Below are positions 43,465-54,863 of a stretch of 64,000 nt of DNA, piece by piece. Position numbers and translations under genes: made by a program. Below the pieces are notes generated by a model. It searched no databases. It saw only the letters and a list, made by a program, of their open reading frames with translations, and had not been told where the DNA came from. The first letter of the stretch is position 1, and each line of letters starts with the position of its first letter. The DNA is taken from the NCBI GenBank assembly GCA_963580285.1, contig OY757017.1, positions 13,900,538 to 13,964,537 of the forward strand, given 5' to 3'. The DNA is from Lucinisca nassula. Lineage: Eukaryota > Mollusca > Bivalvia > Lucinida > Lucinidae.

Positions 43465-43684
43465 CACCTTCAGTTCCAGAAACCCCAAAAGGGGTATTTG
43501 GCAAACAGTGCAGGCCCAGATCAGACGCCGCAGAACGCGGCGTCTGATCAGGGCCTACACTGTTTGCACAAAGTTCAGCCATTTTTCTGATAAATTATGA
43601 AGAAAACACAACCCGACACCCCTAAATTTTGAAATGGACTCGTGCTATATATAAGGTGGAAGATTCCATTTGGTACAGAAAGGG
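43465..43684. mobile_element. piggyBac-like MITE (TTAA), copy with perfect core
   Basis: TTAA at 43461-43464 and 43685-43688. Core GATCAGACGCCGCAGAACGC with GCGGCGTCTGATC, extended by GCAAACAGTG...CACTGTTTGC. Confidence 0.75.
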
Positions 43685-43689
43685 TTAAA

Positions 43690-44107
43690 TAGACAAGTAT
43701 CAAATTTTCATCTGAAAAATAGTCGTTTTGGAGTTACGAAAAAATGTTCGTTGTCATAGGGACGTGTCATCGTAATGAGGAACACGTACAATCTGGCATA
43801 GTTAAGAAAATAAATCTGTACCCTTGTATAAACGTTAAGTTTTCCTGTGTTTTTTCGATGGATTAAATGTTCCTTCTTTTACTTCCAATCTTTGGTCATT
43901 GAGTTAACTCTGACTGTTAAATATCATGAATTTAGGTTTAGCAGGGTGGTTGCAGGCTGGAGGAGAGAGGTGGCTGCTGAGCAGAGGGTAAATATATGGT
44001 GAAAAATAGTGGCTGTGAAAGAGACGTGGCTGATAAACAAAGGTGGCCGTGAGTGGACGTTTTACTATAGTTTTCATTATACAAGCGTAATCGTCTACAT
44101 TAGAGAG
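43690..44107. other. Nothing recognised
   Basis: No gene or known repeat. Confidence 0.35.
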
Positions 44108-44356
44108 ACATCGGGCCTTGGAGAAATAGATTGGGCTGCAGAGCTGAAACCGACCGAACTTGAGTACTGGTAAGCCGCGAGTCGGACCGCTCCGTAAACC
44201 CTAACAGTTTCTGTGGGCGGTAGGGCTTGGGATGCCATTTCATCTCAATGTCAGACCAAAGTCCAGAATAATTGGAAGCTACGTCTCCCAAATGACCTAA
44301 ATAGTGTTGACGAGGACGTAAAACCTCAAGGACGTAAAACCTCAACAGAAACAAAC
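44108..44356 (+). mobile_element. SINE-A
   Basis: CATCGGGCCTTGGAGAAATA to AACAGAAACAAACAAAAG, with GGACGTAAAACCTCAA doubled at the tail. Confidence 0.8.
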
Positions 44357-44875
44357 AAAAGTTTTAAGGAAGAAGCGTAGATGTCAGTTGTGAGTCAAAC
44401 TATCATTTCTCCGAGTTTAACAAAAATTTCATGTCTCAAATAAAACTCAAGCAAAATTCTAGATTTATTCAAACGTTTAAATGGGCTTCATGCATGTTTA
44501 AAGCAGTTTAAAGCATCGATACTGTTGTTACATGTACAATATATTGCAATCTTTAACTCACCGTGGGGGTAGGGCTTGAGGCGTCATTTCATCTCAATGT
44601 CAGACCAAAGTCCGGTATAATTGGAAGCTACGTCTCCCAAATGACCTAAATAGTGTTGACGAGGACGTAAAACCTCAACACAAACAAACAAAACATTTAT
44701 GAAAGAAACATTTTTCCGAGTTTAACAAAAATTTAATGTCTGAAGTAAAACCCAGACAAGCCAAATTCCAGATTTATTCAAACATTTAAATTGGCTTCAT
44801 GAATGTTTAAAGCAGTTTTAAAGCATCGATACTGTTGTAACAATATATTGTAATCTTTTACTCATCGTGGTTCCC
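44213..44875 (+). repeat. Tandem duplication containing SINE-A 3' part
   Basis: Unit 1 44213-44565 and unit 2 44566-44875. Each is GTAGGGCTTG..., then ...AACAAACAAA, then CCGAGTTTAACAAAAATTT, AGATTTATTCAAAC and AAAGCATCGATACTGTTGT. Confidence 0.82.
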
Positions 44876-45060
44876 AGAGGAGTTTCAGGAATTTTACAAC
44901 AGTAATTACTTGTATTTGCGCAGTTGCCGTAAGGAACAGCATCAGATAATGGAAATCCATGCTCTGGCTGAACACTTTCAACCTTGTATACTGATATCGA
45001 TTCCGATGAAAACAGTGTAAATCCAGATTAGACGACTCAAAAGGCTTTTATCTAGCTTAA

Positions 45061-45272
45061 CCCATTTGGCACATGTATCAGAAACCCAAAACGGGTACCC
45101 TGGCAAACAGTGCAGGCCCAGATCAGACGCCGCAGAACGCGGCGTCTGATCAGGGCCTACACTGTTTGCGAATAGTTAAACCATTGGAAGAAATCACAAC
45201 CTGACACCCCTAAATGTTGAAATGGACTCCTGGTATATATAAGGAGGAAGATTTCATTTGGTACAAAAAGGG
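45061..45272. mobile_element. piggyBac-like MITE (TTAA)
   Basis: TTAA|CCCATTTGGCAC ... GTACAAAAAGGG|TTAA (45057-45060, 45273-45276). The core is the same perfect palindrome as at 43499-43567. Confidence 0.82.
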
Positions 45273-45311
45273 TTAAAAGCTCTAAAGGCCAATTGAAATT
45301 CATGGCTTTTA

Positions 45312-45490
45312 ACCCTTACAATGACAATGGAATCTTCCACCTAAATATGCTTGGTGTGATTAATTTCCAATAGTAGGGATGATAGGTTTCTGGGTTTTTT
45401 TTGTGATAAAATTTACAAAAATATGCATGTTGCATGAGCAAACAGTGTAGTTTCAGATCGAACGCCGCGTTTTTGTGGTTTTATAACATG
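45312..45490. mobile_element. piggyBac-like MITE, partial
   Basis: TTAACCCTTACAATGACAAT, GGAATCTTCCACCTAAATAT, GAGCAAACAGTGTAGTTTCA, AACGCCGCGTTTTTG. The right end is lost. Confidence 0.5.
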
Positions 45491-45557
45491 TACCATGATA
45501 TTGTCCGATAAAAATCGTGAAAATATTACTCGCATATGAGGCGGTTCAAACGAACAG

Positions 45558-45828
45558 TCGATTGAACGGGCCCCCGGAAAGCATGGTGCTTTCACGCAGA
45601 GCTGAAACCTACCGCACATGAGTACTGGTAAACCGCTTAAAATGTCTTAGCCTGCCCAGGCAAAGTATTGCGAGTCGGACAAAACTTATTGGTTTGCTTG
45701 GACGGAAGGGCTTGAGATGTCATTTCATCTCGGGTAAAAGTCTCACAAAATTGGAAGCAACGTCTCTAAATTGACCTAACTTAGTGTTGACGGGGATGTA
45801 AAATCTCAAAACAAACAAAACAAACAAC
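45558..45828 (+). mobile_element. SINE-A
   Basis: Flanked by AAACGAACAG (45548-45557, 45829-45838). Confidence 0.87.
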
Positions 45829-45934
45829 AAACGAACAGCCACAAGCATGACTACATGCAAGCCTTGAAGAGAAAATAAGCCTTGAAAGTCTGGACCCTAT
45901 TTTACAAACGCCTCAATTTGGCACCTCACCAGGC

Positions 45935-46060
45935 TAATAAATCCGTTTTATGAACATCCCTGTAAACTCCATTTTATATGGAGAAAAGTTGGTATTACAG
46001 GGATATCAATATTTGTCTTATTTCTACACTAAGGCAAATGTTGTAGGAACATGTACTTTT
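45935..46060. mobile_element. PalM, degraded half
   Basis: TCCGTTTTATGAACATCCCT, CCATTTTATATGGAGAAAAG and CTTATTTCTACACTAAGGC. The core is not preserved. Confidence 0.45.
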
Positions 46061-46097
46061 GAGCATCCTCAACATTATCGAGCGCACTTAACGTATG

Positions 46098-46560
46098 TTT
46101 GAAGATGAAAACGGAGTGGCTATTGACAGTCGACTAGGAACAGACAAAATACGCTAAAATGGCAATTGCCATTCGACTGGCAACAGACAAAATACAAAAA
46201 AGAAAAGAAACATAGGAAAAACGAAGAAGAAAAAAAAAAACAAAAAAAAACAATAAAACAGAAGCGACTAGTAATCGCCAAAACACGCTAAAATGGCTAT
46301 TATCTGTCGACTGTCAATAGCCGGAATACGATAAAAAAAAAGCAATGGCCATTTTATCGTAGTCTGGCTATTGCCAGTCGACTGGCACTAGCCATCTCAA
46401 CGTGTTTTGGCTATTGCCAGTCGACTGACACAAGCTATTAAAGCGTATTGTAGCTTTTGCCAGTAGACTGGCACAAGCCATTTTAACATGTTTTGGCTAC
46501 CGTCAGTCGAGCCATTTTAACGTCTTCTGGCTATTGGCAGTCGACTGGCACTAGACCTTT
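46098..46560. repeat. Repeat L array with CCAGTCGACTGGC palindromes
   Basis: At least seven occurrences of GGCTATTGCCAGTCGACTGG or close variants, spaced about 55-60 bp, alternating with AGCCATTTTAACGTGTTTTGG-like words in both orientations. Confidence 0.72.
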
Positions 46561-46781
46561 CCTCAAGAAAATAATCATTTTGGAGACTACGTCACATGGA
46601 TGTTTTATCGTAATATGTAGACACTATCATGGCTCATGCAAATACGGGTTGATGTCGAACTCGACAGGTGAAAACTTTAAAATCGTTTACATTTGTAGAG
46701 TTCGATCTCATTGTAATACACGACTTGGCCGAGTTGGCAAAGTTGTCTGCTTACTTCAATCAAGATTATAAAAAAAATAAT

Positions 46782-46960
46782 CAAAGCACTGAAAGTGCTG
46801 ATAGCTTGTGATCAATGGGTAGGGTTAGGCAAATTTAGCGTCAGGTTGGTATTTTAAATCAGGCCCATTAATGATATATTATTGAATAAAATCCAATGAA
46901 CATAGCTGTTTCAAGCTATTCTGGGTCGGAAGTCGTGTTAAAGCAACAAAACCCATGTTG
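46782..46960 (+). repeat. Dispersed repeat W
   Basis: AATCAAAGCACTGAAAGTGC, AGGCAAATTTAGCGTCAG, CAAGCTATTCTGGGTCGGAA. Reverse of 3320-3480. Confidence 0.6.
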
Positions 46961-47364
46961 AAATTATGTTTGAACATGAGTTTTGATCTTCGGATATCAA
47001 AAATGGACTTTGCGTTGTTTACTTTACACGTTAGAGCGATGTAACGTTCTCCCAGCCAGTGAACGTAGCATTTTTAAGTATTGCAGAACAGACGTTATCG
47101 TTAACTTTTAACAACGTTTTGAACTAGCTGCCATGCCCTTTTACCTAAACTGTCGCGTCTGAAGAGGTGATATTGAGTTGCGGGGCGTTTTCGTCACAAT
47201 TTGTCGTAGGAAATGCAAGAATGACGACTCATCGCAATAATATTTGTCTGGTCCCTCGATGATATTTAGACAGCTTCTTCGTAATCCTGTTAATGTTATT
47301 CACGAAAAGCTGTAGATGATATATTTAGTTGTTCGAGCGATGCTTAAATATTGAGAAAGGTGAC
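46961..47364. other. Nothing recognised
   Basis: No supported feature. Confidence 0.35.
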
Positions 47365-47465
47365 TTATAAAACCTACTTTGTCAAAACTAGCTAATCTGG
47401 TCTGGAAAATTTTAACACTCGATGTTTTAATTCCTTTGGTGAATTCCATATTTCCAGAACATAAA
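47365..47465 (+). mobile_element. RP-D fragment, divergent
   Basis: AAACTAGCTAATCTGGTCTGG, then CTTTGGTGAATTCC. Confidence 0.45.
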
Positions 47466-47613
47466 CCTTTACAGAAGGCATTTACTACACCTGATATAAA
47501 GGAACGGTTTGTTCACCGATATGTTTTCACTGTTGTTCTTGTTTCTTAAAATTATTTTCAGGTTTATATTTCTTAATCGTTACTAGCAAGTATTCAAGCT
47601 GAATAAATTTATA

Positions 47614-47890
47614 TTGGAGTTAACGACCAAGTCAACCCTATTTTGGTCTTTTTGAGCTGGTCAGTTTAACTGGCCACACTTTTCCTGGGCAGGATTATAC
47701 GTAAGCGGTTAACCAGTACAGTGCACATTCTTTCACCAGAAACTGCCAACTGCCCTTCTTGAATCAGCTAAAGGGAGATAATTGCCGTGGAAAAGATTTC
47801 ATGATCAATCCCCTGGAAAAAAGTGTTGCCGATCCCGGCGCGTCATCCTGATCATAGTCAGTCGCGCATCCGACGGGGCTACCGAGGCCG
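47614..47890 (-). mobile_element. SINE-D
   Basis: GGAGTTAACGACCAAGTCAA, GGTTAACCAGTACAGTGCAC, CTTCTTGAATCAGC, TGCCGATCCCGGCG and the head end CTACCGAGGCCG. The box B region is damaged. Confidence 0.8.
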
Positions 47891-47973
47891 TTCACATGCC
47901 TAGCGCGCTAACTATTAACCATTAGGTCTATGAAAACAAAATGGCTTTATTCCTAAATCCCCCCCACCATTAA

Positions 47974-48215
47974 CCCATATATGCCTAGCAGCCTTTTGTG
48001 GGGACATTTGCAAACATCGCAGACCTAGATCAGACAGCAGACAGACGCCGCAACACGTGGCGTCTCATATGTGCCCAAACTGTTTTCTGAAAGTACATAC
48101 ATTTTTGCAAAATAAACCTGCCCAACCCCCCCCCCCCTTCCACCCCCAACCCCCATGGACATAGATTACTCCAAACTTATTAACTGGGAGATTCCAATTC
48201 AGTGTCTTATAAGGG
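47974..48215. mobile_element. piggyBac-like MITE (TTAA)
   Basis: TTAA|CCCATATATGCC ... GTCTTATAAGGG|TTAA (47970-47973, 48216-48219). The core is damaged (AGACGCCGCAACACGTGGCGTCT). Confidence 0.78.
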
Positions 48216-48263
48216 TTAATGACACAAAGAATTACATAATCGACCCACACTGCATACTTTTAA

Positions 48264-48495
48264 CCCATTTTGTACTGAGTGGAATCATCAAATTTTTATA
48301 AGTATGGAACGAGTTCATTTCAAAATTTAGGGATGGCTGGTTGTGACTTCTCTAAAATGTATCTGGAAATGGCTTAACCTTTCGCAAACATGCAGTGTAT
48401 GCCCTAATGTGACTCCGCGTCCTATTGTATCTGATCTGGGTCTGCACTGTTTGCCAGTTGGCAGTTTTGGGATTTCCGGTGCAAAATGAGCTGTA
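48264..48495. mobile_element. piggyBac-like MITE, right end decayed
   Basis: TTAA|CCCATTTTGTAC (48260-48263). GGAATCATCAAATTTTTATA, CATTTCAAAATTTAGGGATG and TGATCTGGGTCTGCACTGTT. The right end reads GGTGCAAAATGAGC. Confidence 0.6.
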
Positions 48496-49395
48496 ACTGT
48501 GGCTAATTGTCCTGATCTATAAAAAGACGCTGAAAGGCGTATTGGTCTACACTGTTTTCATTCACGTGTTTTACACAGAGACTCCCTCAGAGAATCCCTG
48601 TCACGGTAAACTTAAAGAATCAAAGTTATTATTTTTATTTCCATCGGCTGTTTCATTTTATGAGGAACCATTGAAACTGTTTCGAATATGGTGCTATATT
48701 TTCTCACGGCGTCTCTTGGTGGTGATAGGTCGTATGCAGTAATTCCAAAAGTAGTGCCAAAATCATTCTTTTGAATACTGTGGGGCTATCGCCCCCAAAA
48801 ATATGCTCAGGCACGGTCTCACAGGTCTCACTAAATTTTGTCAGTCTCTAGACTGTGCGAGTCCGTTGTCCGGTTCTGCATATAGTACGTATTTTTGCGA
48901 AACGCATCTTGTGTAGTAGGTTGAATCCAGACTTGGCGATTATAAGCCTGCCGGTGCCTTTATATTAAAAATGCCTTGACGCATTTCTGCTTGGTTCCCT
49001 ATAAAACTTGTGTTGCAAACCGTGTAACCGTCTGATCAGGACACTGTTGGCTTTAACCTTAGCCAAGGAAACAGACCGAAAAAAAAAACGAAATGTTTTA
49101 TGACAACGGTTTACTTTCAAAATTTCGTTTATTCACCACTAAATCGCTATTAGGGCGGCTAGAAAATTTTGTCAATCCATGATTTACTGGCCTATTAGCC
49201 TACACAGAAGACAAAACAAATGTCAGACTATCAGATATAATAGAATCTTAGACAAGACCGTTTCACTTTGTCAGTATTATGACATTATTTTGTCTGATGT
49301 GGTTTACTGGGATTTTCTGTCTCTAAGCTCTGTTACATCTAGAATTAAGAAAACACATTAGGAGATATATTCAATATTTGTGGTCGAATTGCTTT
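48496..49395. other. Mostly unassigned; repeat U at 49170-49330
   Basis: 49170-49330 is related to 57225-57360 (CAGACTATCAGATATAATAG / CAAACTATCAAATGTAATGG; GTCTGATGTG). A GGGGCTATCGCCCCC hairpin lies at ~48782. No gene. Confidence 0.45.
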
Positions 49396-49478
49396 TCCTC
49401 AAAACATAGATTGTGGGTGCTCGTTAGAACCGCCTCAACGAGGCGGTTATTACGAGCATCCGCAGTCTATATAAATGT
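49396..49478. mobile_element. PalM core only
   Basis: GATTGTGGGTGCTCGTTAGA, ACCGCCTCAACGAGGCGGTT, ATTACGAGCATCCGCAGTC. Arms absent. Confidence 0.65.
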
Positions 49479-50972
49479 AATGAAGCCATTCTTTTGTCAT
49501 TAACTAGGTACGCATCATTAAAAAACATGAGTTTCTAAACTTTAGCATAAACAGTTTGAAAATAAATTGAAGTTTTCATAGTAACATAAAATCTTAATAT
49601 TTTGCTGAGAAAATCGGTACACATTGGAAACACAACGTGTATGCAACGTCGTATCAACGTCGATGCAACGTTATGATGTTGTATCGACGTTATGGTAGGG
49701 TGACAATGGGCCAAAAAGTCCACTATTTCTGGTAGTAACCCATACCCCCCCGTATAACAAAACATGTCATATACCAAAATGTTCGTCAGCATCTGTAGTA
49801 TCTGAAACTGCCGGCATAAATTGGCATAAATGATGGCAAGCTGAGAAATCCAAGATGGCGTCCAAGATGGCCGCCATAGCTGTAAATTCCAGTTTTTCGT
49901 CAAATATGAATATAAATACCACAAATCATCTTACAAACTTATTTTAATTTATTTTTTCTGGTGTATAAAGAAGATTTGTGCTAGAATATAAATCAACTTT
50001 TTAGGTTTGACTTGAAAACCGGTGAAAAAAATGATATTTTATTGTTTTTGCGTCTAGTTTCATAGGCGGTACATAAAAGATATTCTGATGTTTCAAAATT
50101 TAAACAGTTTTTACATATCTATTGTTTTATTTTAACTAAGACACTATTCTAAAATACATTTAACACTATTCTAAAATACATTTATGGTTGGTTATGACTT
50201 TTTTACCATCAATTTAGCCCCAGGATTACCCCACCCACTCATTTTACCAGTAAAATTCATTCACACAATATTGCCACAAATCATCTTACAAACTTATTTT
50301 AATTTATTTTTCTGGTATAGAAAGACGATTTGTGCTAGAATATTGATCAACATTTTAGGTTTGACTTGAAAACTGGTGAAATAAAGACATTTCATCGTTT
50401 TTGTGTCTAGTTTCATAGATGGTACATAAAGGCGATACTGATGTTTCAAAATTTTTAACAGTTTTTATTTATCTATTGTTTTATTTTAAATAAGACACTA
50501 TTCTAAAATACATTTAACACTATTCCCATGTACATTTATGGTTTGTTATGACTTTTTTTACCATCAATTTAGCCCCAGGATTACCCCACCCACTCAGTTT
50601 ACCAGTACAATTCATTCACATAATACTCACACTCAAGGGATTTGCAGGTGAGGATTTCATTTTACACAACAAGTAGAAGAGAGCATTGTAACTACTGCTT
50701 AGTTCTGTTTTCATACAATATTATATGATCAGCCATTAGGAAACACCACCTCTTTATAACACTGTTTTCGGGATCTGAGCATTGGCCGTCTTAATTAAGC
50801 AGTGCTATATCCAAACAAAATAGCAAAATAGTGTTTATCAAATTGATCCAAAATGACTTTCATTGTCATTTTTGCTGTGTAACTGGCTAGATTTTTGGGG
50901 TTATAAAGTGTAATATCCAAAACTGTGTTATAAAAACGTGTTATAAAGTGGATATGCAATGCAATTAGGTTA

Positions 50973-51205
50973 TATTTTGTTTGATTTGAGGTACAACGTC
51001 CCCCGTCAACACTGTATCAGTCATTTTGCATTTTGGTGACACTGCTTCCAATTTTTTGTGGGACCTTCCCCGACATTGAGATGAAATGACATCTCAAGCC
51101 CCGCCACATATTTAAACCAAAAAGTTTTATATGCAAGGATGGTCCAACTCGCACCACATTTCCTGGGCATGCTTAGAATCTCTAAGCGGTTTACTCTGTA
51201 TACCC
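50973..51205 (-). mobile_element. SINE-A, head truncated
   Basis: TTTTGTTTGATTTGAGGTAC to ATCTCTAAGCGGTTTACTC. Absent from the mirrored arm. Confidence 0.8.
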
Positions 51206-51374
51206 TAGGTCTACTGGGCTAGGCAAATTAATCTTAGATTTTGAAGCTCCCCATCAAATCGGTAGCTGATATGCACACATGTGCACTAAAAAGAAATTGC
51301 TACTGCTTTAAGTAGCCCTGAGACATTTGACTCAGTCCCAAGATCTGAAATCTCTTGAAGCTGGAAATAAAAAT

Positions 51375-51812
51375 AAAGAATGAGTTCCTTTTAGAGCAAT
51401 GAAAACATTCATAAGAAAGAAGATGGGTCATACTACGTAGTTTCGGCTAATAAAGCCTCATCAGTGACCCTGTAATGATCCGGCAAAGAAAGCCAGAGGA
51501 AACATACTGCAATTTTGCGAATTTCGAATAGGCAGTCGATCCAAAGACTGATATAAATCACAATGGGGTCCAAATAATTAAAAACCTGTCTAGAATATGA
51601 GTCTAAACCAATAATTTATTTCTGATTTCTCAGAATATTCACGCTGATCTCAAAGGACCAAAAGTAAAATATAAACTGCACTATGGTTGATGTACGGGGA
51701 GACGTTTTACGGCCGCCACAGGGCACAACACCAGCTGCAGTGAAGGCAAATAAAAATCAAAAATGAGTTCCTTTAAGAGCAATGAAAACATTCATAAGAA
51801 AGAAGATGGGTT
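51375..51812 (-). mobile_element. RP-D retroposon with a direct repeat at both ends
   Basis: AATGAGTTCCTTTTAGAGCA...AGAAGATGGGT occurs at ~51381 and again at ~51763. Between them is a full RP-D body ending GGCCGCCACAGGGCACAACA. Absent from the mirrored arm. Confidence 0.75.
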
Positions 51813-53165
51813 TAGGCAGAACATGAATTGCCTTCTTCTTGCCTGTATTATGTAAAGAAGAGCAGGTATCACAACCCATAAGGCAATACAGACAGCATAA
51901 TTGCCCTCTTATCTGGCTCTAGCTTCCTGAAAACAGTGTGAACTGGAATATACCTGGTGCTGTCAGCATGAATACCTTTTCTGCCTGTCATCAGCATAAA
52001 GTAGGTTAAAGTGATGCACAAGTAGAGAGAAAACATCGGTATCAGAACTGACAACAAGAGAACCTGTAACGGCTAGTTGCAAATCATTCTAGTATCAGCT
52101 TATTCACGGTTGGAATAAAGTTCATGCTGAACAGGAACAACATGATAATAATAATAATAATAATCGACCTTATTTAAAGAGGATAACACATTTAGTACTG
52201 GTACTAATCTTCCATGTGGCCCTCTTTTCCTGGACAGGAACCAGTACTAAGCAATGTGGATAAAGTTCCTTGCTCAAGGAAACAACACATGGCGCTTGCG
52301 GGGATCGAACCGGCTACCTCTCGATCTCAAATCCGATGCTTTACCACTGCACCACAGCGCTCCATCAGCGGAAACTTCAGAGCCTTGTTCTCAAGTCAAC
52401 ATGCACCAACAACAGTAGCATTCTTCTTAAGAAGCTCATGACAATTTTCAGTAAGGTATCTAGTGTAAAGTTCTTGCTTTTACTGTTTGAAAGTATCTAT
52501 CAATCACCAGTTACTATATTTTTCCTCGTAGACATAGGCACGTGTGAAGAAACATTCTTTCCACACTTTTGTTGGGTCTGTGATTTGAGACTGTTTTCCT
52601 CATTCCTGTCAAAACCGACGTGAATGGTAGCTACCCAAATAATGGTAAAAAGACTGTAAGACCAAAACATAGTAGCCATCTGTTGATATGTCAGTTTGAG
52701 ACATGATGAATGCTGCAACATTTTAAGTACAGACATCCCGTCAAATACTATACAACCAGCAAGTCTTTCTAGTTTTTCAAGGAAATCCGACTTATTGGTA
52801 GACATCATACATTCTTCATCTGTAAACAAACTCGCGTAATCATGAGCATTTTTGAAAGACAAGACCTTGAATGAATGAATTGATGTATAGAGAGCATATA
52901 TCTCTTCACCGGTGGCAGTCAGTTCCTCAGACTGGTTTCCCCAGACACCTGTGCCATTGACCTGATATCACTCATAGTCTGGAGTTTTGACCCAGGCAAA
53001 GGCTCATAAGACTGTTCTTTGGACTGCCTAACTAGCTATGGGTATGAGCCTTTCCTGCATGAATGACTCAAATGGCTTTTGACCCATTTTATGGCAACTT
53101 ATCAAACTTCTTATCATATCTCTTATCTCTTGAGGAACTTCATCTCCAGTAGCTATATTGTCAAA
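51805..53165 (-). pseudogene. Relic of a FEN1/XPG (PIN-like) nuclease-type gene
   Basis: Read on the minus strand, pieces in order are: EVPQEIRDMIRSLI...FMQERL (from ~53165), LPGSKLQTMSDIRSMAQVSG, then after a frameshift TATGEEIYALYTSIHSFK and KNAHDYASLFTDEE. Next come CIVFDGMSVLKML (~52728-52748), GFDRNEENSLKSQ, and, past an inserted SINE, VVSSDTDVFSLLVHHF (52030-52051 region). The last pieces are STRYIPVHTVFRKL and, after a 1-bp shift, YGCDTCSSLHNTGKKKA (51850-51873 region). DGM-like, (S/P)DTDV and GCDTxSxxxxGKK motifs in this order fit a FEN1/XPG-fold family that is multicopy and often mobile-element associated in invertebrates. At least four frame breaks or stops plus the SINE make it non-functional. 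The family call is from motif memory, not alignment. Confidence 0.62.
52144..52362 (-). mobile_element. tRNA-headed SINE with (ATT)n tail, inside the relic gene
   Basis: The minus strand has GGAGCGCTGTGGTGCAGTGG (box A region), GCCGGTTCGATCCCCGC (box B), and CTTTAAATAAGGTCGATTATT with an ATT tail (52144-52173 on +). The only copy seen in the window. It separates the SLKSQ and SSDTDV parts of the gene. Confidence 0.82.
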
Positions 53166-53194
53166 ATGTCTTCGCCCCCACCCCCTCCCCCCAC

Positions 53195-53341
53195 CCACCG
53201 CCCATCAGGTGCATGATGCTTCCACGCAGAGCTGAAACCGACGGCACATGGGTATTGGTAAACCCCTTAGAGGATCTAAGCCTGTCCAGGCAAAGCGGTG
53301 TGAGTCGGACCGTCCATGCTTATAAGCTGTATTGGTTTCAG
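53195..53341 (+). mobile_element. SINE-A, 3' truncated
   Basis: CCGCCCATCAGGTGCATGAT to TATAAGCTGTATTGGTTTCA. It ends exactly where the right arm of the large inverted repeat begins. Confidence 0.78.
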
Positions 53342-53343
53342 TT

Positions 53344-53475
53344 TCAGGTATTCCAGTTCACACTGTTTTCAGGAAGCTAGAGCAAGATGAAAGGGCAATT
53401 ATGCTGTCTGTATTGCCTTACAGGATGTGATACCTGCTCTTCTTTACATAGTATAGGCAAGAAGAATGCCTAAAT
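53344..53475 (+). pseudogene. Second, inverted copy of the nuclease-like gene 3' end
   Basis: GIPVHTVFRKLEQDERAIML...SVLPY, then, after the same extra base as in the left arm, GCDTCSSLHSIGKKNA and a stop. The shared frameshift position implies that the gene was already broken when it was duplicated. Confidence 0.65.
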
Positions 53476-53935
53476 CAGACTTCAAGCTTCAAGAGATTTC
53501 AGATCTTGGTATTGAGTCAAATGTCTCCGGGCCAGTTAAGGCAGCAGCAATTTTTCTGTAGGTTTGCTGTTCAGCCAAACACATTAGACAACAATGGTGC
53601 TCCAAAAATCCGGAGTTAGACCTAGTCATCTACCACCAACTAATAGTTTTTTGCTCCATTTGTACAGGTGTACATATCAGCTACTGATTTGATGGGGAGC
53701 TATAAAATCTAAGATTAATTTGCCTAGCCCTATAGACCTAGGGTTGATCCTGAAACTGGGTTATTCATCCCACAGCTCATAACACAGATGCAAGCAGCCT
53801 CTCTCTTTTAACTAATATGGTTGTAAATAGCCTGATCAGTATAGTGATGACTGCATTTGCTCATACAAAGTACAACCATGTACTCAAGCTTGCAAGTAGT
53901 AAAGCATGTTTGAATAGGTCTTACATTTGTAAGCG

Positions 53936-54206
53936 CCTAAATGGTGATCAGGAGGACGCGGGTTCGATACCTGCTGGGGTCGGCAACATTCTGTCGTGGA
54001 GATTAATCATGAAATCCTTTCAACGGTCATTCTCTCCTTTCCGCTGATTCAAGAAGGGTAGTTTCAGTTTCTGGCGAAAGAATATGCACTGTTCTGGTTA
54101 ATCACTTACGTATAAGCCTGCACAGGAAAAGTGTGGATAAGTAAACTGACAAGCTCAAAAATGACCTAAATAGTGTTGACTTGGCCATTAAACCCCAATA
54201 CAAACA
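53936..54206 (+). mobile_element. SINE-D
   Basis: CGCGGGTTCGATACCTGC (box B), GGGGTCGGCAACATTCTGTC, GCTGATTCAAGAAGGGTAG, AGTGTTGACTTGGCCATTAA and a CAAAC tail. Confidence 0.85.
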
Positions 54207-54226
54207 AGCAAACTAACATTTGTAAG

Positions 54227-54541
54227 TCGCCCCCGCCCATCGGGGCATGCAGAAATAGATTGGACTGCATGGTGCTTCCACGAAGAGCTGAATCTGACCA
54301 CACACGAGTACTGGTAAACCGCTTTTAAGAAGGACTAAGCCTGCCCAGGCAAAGCGGTGTGTGTCAGATCGTCCAATGCATATAAGCCTTCTGGTTTCAT
54401 TTGGCGGTAGGGCTTGAGATGTCATTCCATCTCAATGTCGGATAAAAGTTCCACCAAATTGGAAGCAACGTCTCCAAAATGACTTTAATAATGTCGATGG
54501 GGATGTTAAACCCCATTCAAACAAACAAACAAACAAACAAA
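54227..54541 (+). mobile_element. SINE-A, full length
   Basis: Flanked by AACTAACATTTGTAAG (54211-54226, 54542-54557). It inserted into or just beside the tail of the preceding SINE-D. Confidence 0.92.
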
Positions 54542-54863
54542 AACTAACATTTGTAAGAACTTGTTTACAATACTAGCTCATGTTTATACCGAGGACTATG
54601 ACAGTTTTAAATCATGTACTTGGAGTCTGATATGGCCTATTAGTACAGCACAATCGTTTTATAACACATTTTTATATAACACTGTTCAAAGGTCAAACCC
54701 CTAACTATTTGCATAGAAAAAAATGACAAAAAACATGTAAAGGAACTTCTTTTACACTATTCTACCTTTTTCTTGGATATAACACTGTTTAACTAAGAGG
54801 TTTATGCTTGGATTCAGAAAACAGTATTATAAAGAGGTGGTGTTTCAAATGGCTAAATACATA

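Noticed and set aside
49179..49361. 60-codon frame in repeat U
   Set aside because: The related sequence at 57225-57360 does not keep the frame.
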